A stretch of DNA of 64,000 bases from Phoma sp. XZ068 (lineage: Eukaryota > Ascomycota > Dothideomycetes > Pleosporales > Didymellaceae). A program made the position numbers and the translations under genes. Positions within the stretch are counted from its first letter, which is position 1. Every line of letters begins with the position of its first letter. Below the pieces are notes generated by a model. That model saw only the letters and a program-made list of their open reading frames with translations, searched no databases and was not told the origin of the DNA. The stretch is from assembly GCA_004835665.1 (NCBI GenBank), contig RBKR01000001.1, positions 248,001-312,000 on the forward strand, written 5' to 3'. This document shows positions 1 through 9,565 of this stretch, in pieces.

Positions 1-1
1 G

Positions 2-1489
2 CCCACCGTGGAAGACGAAGACTTTGATCTGCCGCCCCCACCACCGGCGCACAGGAAGGACGCAGCAACGCTGCCGCCCCATCACTCATACAGCAGCCAC
101 TACGCTAACGAGTCGCCGGCGCCACTCAACTTCACACGCCACCAAGAGCAGTCTCCGGAGCCCAGCTACGATCTGCAGCGCCAGTCATATGTAGCTCCCG
201 ACTACGACAACCGCCAGCCGTATGTGGCTCCCGACTACGACTACCGCCAGCCTACAGAGCGACGCTACACGCATCCTCGCCCTGCTATCCAAGCCAGCAG
301 CCGGCCAGTCTCGAGGGACACGATGGCCCCTTCACCGCTGAGGCAGGAGACGTCGCTGCCTACTGCCCTCGTTGCTGGCTTTGATCCGTACCGACGTGAG
401 AGAGATTCTTACCATGCACCTCCAGCGTACGAGACGCCACCAAGGCTGCGACAGTACTCTGAGCCGGCAGAATATCGAGCACCCCTAGAGTACACCACAC
501 CGATTCAGCCGGATGAGCTGGTTCGTTACCAGTCTCAGCCACCTCAAGACTCATACTACGAGCATGATCCTCCTGAGGAGCCGCGCCGGAGGTCTCCTGT
601 CAACGACTACGCGCCCATCTACAAGCCCCGTGCTCACAGCCCCAACCCCAGCCCAAGGCACTCGCCCAACCCTGTGGATGACCGCATGTCGAGAATGCCC
701 GCGCGGAGCATGCCCACACGCAAGTCGGTATCGCCGCGCCCGCCGCCACCGGAGGAGGACTTTGGCCAGCGTCGACTGTCAGGCGTGCCCTTTGGCCCTG
801 ACGACTTCAACGTGCTCAATCCTTCCCTCGCCAAGCCCACCAACGAGGAACCAGAGCGTCCGGGAAGCAGTATGGAATACAACGACAAGGGCCAGATTGT
901 TACGTTTAGCGGGCGTGTTGTCGATGCCTCCGACCACCTCCCCATCGACAACTGGGCGCCCGAGCCCGAACCCAAGGGCACAGTCAAAGAGAAAGCCCCT
1001 CGCATCCGCGCCCAGCTCAACGGCAGCCGCGGCCTCCAAGACGCCCAGGCGCGCGAGGAAAAGTACCGCCGCGACCGCGCAGAACGCGACCGCATCAGAA
1101 GCGCAGCAGACGTAACCTTTGGCGGCGCCGAACCCGCACCCTCCCAAGCCCTCGTCATGACCCGCCGCCAGCCCGACTACGACACCGCCAACGCCCTCGT
1201 TCTCGCCGACCGCGACAACTACGACGCCCGCCGCCCGGTATCGCGCGGCTACGAGTCCACCACGCGGTCGAGAGAAGCCCTGCGCGAGCGCCACACGCCC
1301 AACAGCTATGGCAGCTATAACGGACGACATGCGGGAGCGCCCCCGATCCCCGCCAAGATTCCGCTAGACCGCGGGATGCAGAATGAGGATGTTGCGCTGA
1401 GTTTGGAGCTGCAGAGTATTGACATTGGGCCTGGGAGTGGGGGGAGGAGGCCGCGGACGAGGGGGCGGGAGTATGGTGCGTATGTGTGA
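2..1489 (+). CDS. C-terminal part of a disordered proline/arginine-rich protein (5' end outside window)
   Basis: The frame is open to the left edge of the window; the first possible start inside it is only a GTG, so the true start and N-terminal domains lie upstream. The visible ~495 residues are low-complexity, rich in Pro, Arg, Tyr and Ser. A short tandem repeat (two copies of a unit containing YVAPDYD) lies near residue 65. PPPP stretches and many SP/TP/RSP sites suggest a scaffold recruiting SH3-type partners and phosphorylated by proline-directed kinases. More ordered islands are FSGRVVDASDHLPIDNWAPE and a C-terminal segment around LSLELQSIDIG. It loosely resembles tails of fungal C2-domain proteins of the Fic1/Inn1 type, but without the N-terminus this is only a guess. 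It ends in TGA before a microsatellite-rich spacer. Confidence 0.75.
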   Translation, partial: PTVEDEDFDLPPPPPAHRKDAATLPPHHSYSSHYANESPAPLNFTRHQEQSPEPSYDLQRQSYVAPDYDNRQPYVAPDYDYRQPTERRYTHPRPAIQASSRPVSRDTMAPSPLRQETSLPTALVAGFDPYRRERDSYHAPPAYETPPRLRQYSEPAEYRAPLEYTTPIQPDELVRYQSQPPQDSYYEHDPPEEPRRRSPVNDYAPIYKPRAHSPNPSPRHSPNPVDDRMSRMPARSMPTRKSVSPRPPPPEEDFGQRRLSGVPFGPDDFNVLNPSLAKPTNEEPERPGSSMEYNDKGQIVTFSGRVVDASDHLPIDNWAPEPEPKGTVKEKAPRIRAQLNGSRGLQDAQAREEKYRRDRAERDRIRSAADVTFGGAEPAPSQALVMTRRQPDYDTANALVLADRDNYDARRPVSRGYESTTRSREALRERHTPNSYGSYNGRHAGAPPIPAKIPLDRGMQNEDVALSLELQSIDIGPGSGGRRPRTRGREYGAYV

Positions 1490-2826
1490 TGATGATGAGT
1501 ATGAAGTATGAATGAATATGAAGATGAAGTGTGAAGGATGAGGCGGGGGATATTGTAGATGACGAAGAAGTATGATAACGGACGGACGGACGGATGGATG
1601 GGATGTACGATATTACACTACACTACACTGCACTGCGCGGTCTCGCACATAGACTCCGTATACCTTTTCCCGTGGTATACTTGTTCTTTTTCCTTTGGGG
1701 GTTATACATAGGATGGGATAGGATAGGATAGGATAGGACACGGCTCACTCACTAGGCAGGAATACGCAGCCAGGCCTGTGGAAAGGATGGCAGGCAGGAC
1801 GGTCGGTCGGTCGGTCGGTCGGTCGGCGCATAGGATACCCGCATACATGCAAATGCAAATGCAAACACTCTCTCCTACATTCATATTCATATTTACATTC
1901 ACATTCACATTTACATTTACATTTACATTTACCTTAAAATTATAAATGCATCTTAGCTATCTTGGTATACACAACTCTGTCTCAACCCTGTTTAACGCGT
2001 AAACAAGAGCGGTAACTCTGGCGTGGCCGTGGGTGTCATGGTAACAGTGTAGATAAAGTATATAATAGAGCACGTATGTCAGACTAGACAGAAAGCACAA
2101 GTATAAAGTATACTTAACAGAGCGACATGCCAATATCACACTATACCGCGCAGTCTATCTAGATATAGAGACTCTATACTATATACTCTTGTACTATACT
2201 TTCCTATAGTAGAAAGGCAGGGTAGCGTATAAGATACCCACATGTACATACAAATACAAACACTTTCTTCATACACTCAAATCATCTCGGATTTTTAAAT
2301 ATGTAAGGGAAAGCTGGCGTGTATATACTACATATAAGTATACTGTTCTTTACTGCGTGGGGGATGTAGATGAAGTGAAGATAAAGTTATACTTAGTAGA
2401 GTACTAAGACAAGATAGGAGATGTTGTTTTATATTGGGGTATACTGTGTAGTTGGTCTAGCTGTGGAGTCTATTCTGTGTGCTCTTTGTAGTGTACTTGT
2501 ACTTGTACTTGTACTTGTACTCGTCCCTTCCCTTTGGGGGTTTATGTAGGGTAGGGTAGGGTAGGGAGGACTTGCTAGGGGGAAGACGTAAGTATGCGCG
2601 TAACATGTATGTAAACAGTCATGCGGGAAGGTAGGAGGTTAGTTGGATAATTGGCTGGCGCATAGGAAACCAGCATAGATGCAAATACACTTCCTTATTC
2701 CATTCACCCATCGTCATCATCGTTGTTATTATTACCATTTCATTCTCATTACTTTTCATTACCATATCATTAAACTCCCCCATCCCATCCCATCCCTAAA
2801 AATAACCCAGTAATAACAATCCCAGA
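1490..2826. repeat. Microsatellite-rich spacer with three diverged copies of one block
   Basis: No gene seen. Simple repeats include GGATA (1711-1739), GGTC (1801-1826), ACATTT (about 1901-1933), GTACTT (about 2493-2521) and GGGTA (about 2546-2567). Three blocks follow the same order of landmarks: block A about 1610-1890, B about 2133-2290, C about 2431-2710. Landmarks are an ATATTAC/ATATCAC start, a short T-rich run before TTTGGGGG in A and C, then GCGCATAGGATACCCGCAT in A, GCGTATAAGATACCCACAT in B and GCGCATAGGAAACCAGCAT in C. Most A-to-B differences here are C-to-T or G-to-A transitions. Confidence 0.7.
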
Positions 2827-5131
2827 CTACACAATACTAAACTCCCCACTCACCCCCTCAAAAGAACTAATCTTCCCCCCGAGCGCCTTCCCATCCCCAA
2901 AATACCTAACCCTATACCGCCCCGCCGCCGGCTTGTTAAAACTCGTATCCCACGACACACTCACATCACTCGTGCCCGTCAAACCATTCACGCGCTTCCA
3001 TTCGTAGACAACCTCCCAGTCTTTATCGGTGCGGACCTGGACCCAATTACCGTTGGCGAAGCGCTCGATGGATGTGAATGTTCCTTCGAGGCGGAGGTTG
3101 TTCCTTGGATTCGCGCCGACGAAAACGACTTTTACTACTTCGCCCGCGGTGTAAGATGTTTTCGGGGCGGTTTGGACGGCGCCGAAGGATTTTCCCAGCG
3201 GGGCCGAGTCGTAGACTACGCCTGTGATGAGGCTGAAGCTGCGGGCGCGGTTGTCGGGGGGTGTTGGGCCGGGGGGAACGACGCCGGGCAAGGTGTCACG
3301 TAAGTATGGGAGGAAGGTGAGTGTGGCGTTGATGTGGGCGGCGAGGGTGTGCGGGCCGTGTAAAGTGGATGCGCCTTCGTAGCGCTGGATGCCGTATTCT
3401 TCCTCGGTCGCGATGTAGTGCGCGTATGTGTTTGCGGGGCCGCCGAGGACGACGATGGGGTCCGTGGAGGATGGCAGGATGCTGGATTTCGCAGCGTTGT
3501 GGACGGCTTCGCGCCAGCGCCGGCCGGACATGGTGGTTGCTTCGCCGGGGGCGACGATGATGAGGAACTGTCCAATGCGAAGGGTCTGGATGTCGACGAT
3601 GTTGGGGGACCAGAGGTAGGGCGTGGTGGCTTCGCCGACGTTGAGGAGGACGGGCTTGGGGTACTGGCATGCTCGCTGCTTCTTGGATGGGGGCGCAATG
3701 GCACTGCCCACGACATTCCAGAAGGGGTTGGACGGCACGCCGGGGTCGTTTTGCACAAAGTCGAATGCGCCCGGTCCGTCGGTGGTGCCGGCTGCGAACG
3801 AGTTGCCCATGGCGGCGGGGCAGGTGGTGGCGAGGGAGCCATTACTGAGTCGTACGGTGTAGTTGGAGAAGTCGGCGAAGGTGTGGAATGAGCGGACATT
3901 TCCAGAGATGGCTGTGAAGCTGGCCGAGTTGAAGATGCCGCGTGCTCCATCCGCTTGACGCTTTCCAATCTCGTAGCACGACTTTGCGCCGCCGTCGTTC
4001 AGGCCGAAGAAGGGTCCACGGCCGTGGCAGTCCTGACTCTTACCGTTCGCGCAGGTGCTGTCATTGAGCTTGCACTGCTGGTTCGTGCCGTCTTCACACC
4101 AAGCACCGAGCACGTTGGGGGAGGTATCGCCGACGTTGGCTTGGGAGAAGCCGGCCACAAAGCCCGGTGCGACGTTGCTATCAGCAGCAACGGCCTCTTC
4201 GAAGAGATACGCAGCAACGCCCTTGTTGTCACCGGTGACTAATGTCTGGTTTCCTAGCATACTCGTGCCATGCACAGCGAACCAGTTCAGAATACCCACG
4301 GCCTTGCCGTCACTGGATCTCGTAAACTTGAGCAGCGTCATGGTCTTGTCGACATCGTCGCTGTATCTGGCTCGCTCCTCTGCTGGGTTGGCGAGGTACG
4401 CAAACAGACTGCGATTGATGTTGGTGTCGGTGATCCTCGCACTGCCTGCACTGACAGTTCCCAGGGTTAGACTTTGGTGCGCGCGTTGGATCGACAGCAC
4501 TGCGCCGTCCACGATAGCTTGGTAGCTCTGCTTGTCAAAGCCCAGGCTGGTGATCTGTGGCAGCAGGTAGTTGAGCCACGCGCCTGGACCAGAGTGACTA
4601 TGCGTGCCTGTCACGGCGACATTGTCTTTGGTGTAGACCGAGTACTCGGAGCCCAGTGCTTTGAGGCCGTCCAGAATACCATTGCGGATGGCCGTGTCGC
4701 CGGCTTGGGTGTCCAGCACCATGTACACGACGCGCTCGCTCGGGGCATTGGGGCTGCCTACGATGAAAGCACGCGAGTAGATGCGCTGGCGCAGACCAGT
4801 TCCAATTTGCGACGAATTGGCATAGCCCATCAAGTTGAGCTCGACGACGGGACTGCACGCGGTTAGGGCTGTGATGGTTGTTGTCGTCGAATACCAACCC
4901 AGTAATGTCTGCCTTGCCCACGCCAATGAGGTACTGCGATGCATCTGCGACCAGTCCTCCGTCCTGCTTGGTGCTCATGAACATGTCCTGCTGGACGCCA
5001 TCGTACGTCTGGTCCAGCCGCCAGTGCCAGAACTCATTGTTCGGAAGTCCCAGGCTGATGATAAGGTGTCCGACGATCAAGATGGTAGCAACAGCCGCGC
5101 CCAGGGCGACGGCAATATGTGAGCGCGCCAT
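2827..5131 (-). CDS. Neutral/alkaline ceramidase
   Basis: Hydrolyses the N-acyl bond of ceramide to give sphingosine and fatty acid. Model: exons 5131-4899 and 4852-2827, with a 46-nt intron (4853-4898); 752 aa, near family length. Splicing restores the conserved N-terminal motif ITGPVVELNLMGYA. Residues 7-29 form a signal peptide or signal anchor, so the catalytic part should face the secretory lumen or outside. Family motifs visible are HSHSGPG (zinc ligands about His162/His164), NWFAVHG (His272) and the serine motif NVGDTSPN (predicted nucleophile Ser322). The cysteines around residues 330-370 fit a secreted enzyme. It is divergent from the SPF27 gene across a 380-bp spacer. The sphingolipid role follows from the family; nothing local adds to it. 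Confidence 0.95.
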
Positions 5132-5511
5132 TCACATGGATGGTGTTGGACGGAAGTGCGCGGCAGCGACTGGAGGGCATCGAGTAGCGGCAAGCCAGTA
5201 GATATAGACGTCAACCAGTACACAGCAGCGCTACACGGCTTCACATGGCAGGCAAGTACTATCTGTGCCTGCAGCGATAGGCCTGCCAGCGACGCGATAC
5301 GATGGATGTGATATTGCCGTCTGCAGGTGCAAAGCTCTGGGAGCTCTCGCAGCTGTTCGCGGGGGTGCAGCGGGCGCATGACGTTGGGGGACGATTCGGG
5401 GATGCTGGCCGTTGACTGGCCGGGGCGCGGGCAAGGAACGGGGCGCTAGCGGAGTGAAGGTTGCGGCACTCCTCTCGTCGCTGAACCTGCTTTGCGCTCG
5501 CATATACAACC
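5132..5511. promoter_or_regulatory. Divergent promoter between ceramidase and SPF27
   Basis: This 380-bp GC-rich spacer separates two outward-facing start codons and must hold both core promoters. No clear TATA element or strong palindrome was seen; the role is inferred from gene orientation. Confidence 0.5.
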
Positions 5512-6278
5512 ATGCCGCTGATTAACGAATCCTACGACTCGCTGCCGTGTACGTGAACGGGACCTGCCCTTCTGGACGAGCTCGCTTGCACGCCGCGGGC
5601 GCAACGGTCGCGTGAACAATATTGGTCGGCTCGAGCTAACGCGCTGCAGACGTCGACACGCACGTCGATGAAGCCGGGTTGCAGGCCGCCCGCGCAGCCA
5701 TCGTCGCCGACATCAGAAGCGCCGGCGTCGACACCTCGGACCTGCACCCCGCCCTCATTCCCGCGGCCCAGTACACGCCGCGCTTCTCAGACTTTGTCGA
5801 GCGCGAGCACGCCCGCCTCGACGGGAACCCGGCCTCGAAGCTGTCCGGCATCGACCTGAAGCGCTACGAGGACCTCGACGCCCCCGAGAACACGGACCCC
5901 ACCAGCGACGAGGACCGGCCGGAGCTGCTGCAGAAGTGGAGCAGGGCGCTGAAGCAGGCATACACCAGCTCCGAGTACGTCCAGGGCCGCCTGACCCAGC
6001 TGGGGCTGCTGGAGAAGTTTGGGAAAAACGCCTGGCTGGTCGGCAACGCGCAGCTCGAGGACATCCTCAAGGCCATTGAGACGGACCTGGCCGACGTGCG
6101 CAGGCAGCACGAAGAGGTCGAGACACTACGACGAACCCAGCAGGAGAGCGTGCACGGCGAGATCAAGACGCTGGAGGAGACGTGGAAGAAGGGCGTGGGG
6201 AGAGTGCTGGAGACCGAGGTCGCCGCCGAGGGCCTGAAGCAGCAGATCCTCGAGCGACGACGAGCTGGGGCTGTGTAG
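5512..6278 (+). CDS. SPF27: Pre-mRNA-splicing factor SPF27 (BCAS2 family)
   Basis: Subunit of the Prp19/NineTeen complex of the spliceosome, in the nucleus. A 37-nt first exon (5512-5548) begins MPLINESYDSLPY, the family's standard N-terminus. An intron at 5549-5649 has donor GTACGTGA and branch-like GCTAAC just before GCTGCAG. Exon 2 (5650-6278) gives a 221-aa product. Family hallmarks are LHPALIP, IDLKRYEDLDAP, a SSEYVQGRLTQLGLLEKFGKN stretch, NAWLVGNAQLE, then a coiled coil (about residues 150-215) with LEETWKKGV. Length and domain order are normal. Without the small first exon the start motif is lost, so the ATG at 5512 is preferred over internal ones. It is convergent with the unknown gene ending at 6828. 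Confidence 0.95.
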
Positions 6279-6827
6279 TGTCTTGCAGTGCAATAGCTTT
6301 GCCCCCGTGCTCCAGGCGCACAACAGCTAGAATAATGATACCCTGCCTTGGAACTCGAGAATCGGCGAAAAGCGCCAGTAAACGAAGTGCATTTAGACGT
6401 ACTTGCAGGACCATGAGCAACTTCTAATTGCAATGAGACTGCATAACGGATTTCACAGGCTGTTGGAGACTGGACACAAGAGCTTGCAGACAGTACACGT
6501 TGAGAAAGTGAAGAGGTAAGCAGCCTTTGAGCAGTCTTGAAAGAGGCGACCTAGGAACACTACAAGCCCAACTCCAGAGAGAACAGCGTCCTACAGCACC
6601 ATATACCCGGCAACACGACTACCCACGAGAACCACAAGGTTGAAGAATAGTCTAAATTAAGTAATAACGAGTGCACCAACACTCGAGAACAAACGAAGCC
6701 AATGTGTGCCGCCATAGGCAAGCAATGCTGTGGTATCTCATGCACCCAACCAAGAACGCCTAAACACACTCCCCCCTTACATCTCCCCAACCCATCCCAT
6801 ACAAAATGTCCATCTGTCGAAACGACA
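6279..6827. other. Convergent 3' spacer
   Basis: About 550 bp between two gene 3' ends. It holds their 3' UTRs; no further gene or repeat seen. Confidence 0.5.
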
Positions 6828-7896
6828 TCACGGACACGTCAAACTCCGCCTCCGCCTCTCCTCCCCACCCACCCCCAACACCTCCCCCCTCACACTCCTC
6901 GGCACCTTCGCCCTCGCCCAACACTGCATCGCCAGTCTCCGCATCATTTCAATCTCCTCCCTCTCAAGCCTCAACTGCCTCTTCGCAAGCTTACTCTTGC
7001 GCAGCCTCACGCAGCCCTCACTTGGAACCGCATACCGCACCCCAGGGGTAGTGAAACTGCGTTTCCCACCCACCAACGCCGGACGTGCGGACAGAGGCGA
7101 CGAGACGAGGGATTCGAGGTTCACGCATTCGGATATCAGCGCTTGGATTCCGGCGGAGAGTTGGGTTGCGCGCGAGAGGAGGTATGGCCAGTGGTCTGGG
7201 CCCCAGAAGGGGTCGGAGGAGAGGGCGTTGCGGAGGGCGGGGAGGATGTGTGGGAGGGGAGGGAGGGCGCGGGAAGAGGTTTGGTCTTCTGATGGGGTGG
7301 GGGGTGTGGATAGGGGAGCTGTGGAGAGGAGGGATGCGGCGATTGTGAGGCGGAGATGGGATTCTGTGCTGAGTGTTGCGGATGTGATGCACGCTGATCA
7401 ACGATTAGTATGGTGTGATATGATATGGGCTGGGGTGATGGAATGTAGATAGAGCGTACCGGGACATCCCCGTGTTCGACACCAGTCTTCCTCCTCGGAG
7501 ACAAAGCATTGCAGGCATAGAAATGCTCCACGTGCCTCCCCGGCAAACGCTAACTCCAGATCTTCGCTTTTGTGGGTACACAGCGCTGCCTCCGCGAGTG
7601 CCGACGCGCGGTTGAACAGCTCGAGCACCGGCATTACCAGCGCGTGCAGCAGATCGCGGTGCAGGATCCATGTCTCCTTGGTCTGCGTATCGCACTCGTC
7701 GTGCTGTGCGCAGAAGCTGTAGGAGTTAGTTACTTTCAACGCAGACTGAAGTGAGAGATTGTAAGATGAACACCACATACCTTGTGTCTCTTGCGAGGTA
7801 GTTCCTCAACATACAAAACCCCTCCGAGGCATTGAGTACTTCGACATCCTCCTGGGGGATCACAAACGGGCTGAGCTCACTCTCCTGGTCCAACAT
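6828..7896 (-). CDS. Unknown 312-aa fungal protein, helical with Cys-rich middle
   Basis: Three-exon model: 7896-7781, 7716-7460, 7393-6828. Introns are 7717-7780 (donor GTATGT, branch TAACTAAC) and 7394-7459 (donor GTACGC, branch-like ACTAATC). Phases 2 and 1 join cleanly to 312 aa. The start has a good context (CACCATG). I do not recognise a family. The first half is helical, with a cysteine series FCAQHDEC, FLCLQCF, WCRTRGCPACI, which could bind metal or form disulfides. A Ser/Pro/Thr linker follows near residues 140-165, then FWGPDHWPYLLSRA. The C-terminus is a basic coiled coil (KLAKRQLRLEREEIEMMRR). There is no signal peptide, so cytosol or nucleus is likely. Exon continuity and amino-acid composition argue for a real gene; the function is open. 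Confidence 0.75.
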
Positions 7897-9565
7897 GGTG
7901 TTCTGTGATTGGTCGGTAACCCCTTCTGCGCATCGATAAGCCTATCCGAATCCTTCGTTGCTTTCTTTCAGCAACACACACACAAAGCCAGTCGATATCG
8001 AAGTAGGAGTAAGGAAACGCAAGACGTCAACGGACAAACCTAGTCGAGGGAACCCTTCCCTTATTTCAGCGAAATGACGCTGCCATCCACGGGTCTAGTT
8101 GAGGTCCGACCCACCCACCGCAGCACACTTGGTATGGCCCGCGTGAAGGCGCCTGAATCGAGACCCTTCCCCTTTCCCAATCAAGCGCCACCGCCAAACT
8201 CACCAAAACTCCCCGACCACACGGCTCCCAGCAAGCGTTCCGCGCCATCAGAAACGTGCGTGCGCCGCAACGCTGACTACTCTGCGGCTGAACGGCATCC
8301 CTGCCTGTCGTGTGCTGCATTGTGTTGTGTTGTATCATGTTGTGTGCTGGCACTTAGCCAGCGTGTGATTGATTGATTTAGGGAAACAACGATATGCGCG
8401 CTGTGGGGCGCCATACCCCCAGATAAACAGCACAAATCGGGCCATCCACGCAAAACACCGCCGCGATCGCCCACCGCGGCTCCCACGATCTTCAGAACAT
8501 GGTGTTCGTTTGGAATGCAGCTGGTCCGAGTGCACGTCTACCTTGCAAGCTGAAACGCGTTTCGATAACGATAGTCGGTTGCTTGCGCGGCGCGTGGTTG
8601 CGAGATTACATTTTGTTGCGAGAGATCGAGATTCGGTCATGACGCCACTGGTTGAGTTGCGAGGTGAGGTATCAATGCATCTGCACCACTTCCTTCCTTC
8701 CACACCACGTGGACCGTCTATCGACCGCAGCGATAAGTAAGACTAGGTAGCAAAGGGAACTGCGACGTGTGCGGTCGTGTTTCTTACTCGCTGGAACAGC
8801 AGCGAATGGTACGGTGTGCCTTGGGACGAAACGCACACAGACCTGTTCAAGAGCGGTCGTCAATATTGAAACCAAAGGTTCAGCACCAGAGATTTTGACG
8901 CCAGTAGGTTTGCGCAAAAATAGCCGTGGTGCGATGCGGGAGCGCCCGTGATCTGCAGCGCAAAGTGGTGGCTTGCCTCTACACAGATAACGAGTCTCCT
9001 CAAGCTTTGAGTGCGGTTTTCGTGCTGCTTGCTCCGCGATGTCACTACTACCACCACCACTACTATCACTGCTGCTACTATGTACTGTATCATGTGTATG
9101 TATGCTTTCGTCCTTCATGTTGCAGAGAGACCTGCGCCGTGTATCCATCAATTCTGACGCTCAGCTGTGCCTAGAACGCCATCGCTGAACCACTCACTAG
9201 TCAGGTACTGACTACCGCTACACTAACGCGCAACAGGAACGATGGCGCACCTCGGACCCCCGTCCGGTCGACTAGATTTGCTCTGCAGTGGCTTCGACGT
9301 CACGGTCTCACTTGGTGAGGATCACATGGTTCACATGGGAAGTGGAAAGGGTGAAGCACGAGCTCTTTGTACAGGCGAATTCATCTGCGACCGTGGTTGC
9401 AGGAAGTATAGTTCATGAAGGATTTGGGTATCTCTAATCTAGAAACGTGAACGTGAACGTGAACTGCAAGACAGCCACTTTTGCGTGGCTGCGAGCAAGA
9501 ATGACAAAAATCGTAAACGTAAACGGTGAAGTGCAAAACGTAAACTGTAAACTGTAACGCCAACT
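7897..9565. other. Gene-poor spacer
   Basis: About 1.7 kb with only short ORFs lacking recognisable content. It contains TGTGTTGTGTTG-type repeats near 8320-8345, a CCACCACTAC-type trinucleotide patch near 9045-9070, and the hexamer array listed separately. The part nearest 7896 should be the promoter of the 312-aa gene. Confidence 0.5.
9443..9561. repeat. Hexamer-like tandem array (CGTGAA / CGTAAA / TGTAAA)
   Basis: Three short runs: CGTGAA units at about 9444-9464, CGTAAA units at about 9512-9526 and TGTAAAC units at about 9539-9558. The unit types differ mainly by G/A and C/T transitions. They lie just past the stop codon of the SAM-HMG gene (9566), so they probably fall in its 3' UTR. 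Confidence 0.7.

Noticed and set aside
513..1330. Long overlapping ORFs on both strands inside the first gene
   Set aside because: Shadows of the GC-rich, proline-rich coding frame; their composition follows from the real frame.
1801..1826. GGTC run and nearby GGGTA run as possible telomere-like repeat
   Set aside because: Neither is the TTAGGG type expected in filamentous fungi, and both lie inside a gene-bearing region.
3216..4866. Several 60-250 codon ORFs opposite or beside the ceramidase
   Set aside because: They overlap a fully conserved enzyme and contain no recognisable domain.
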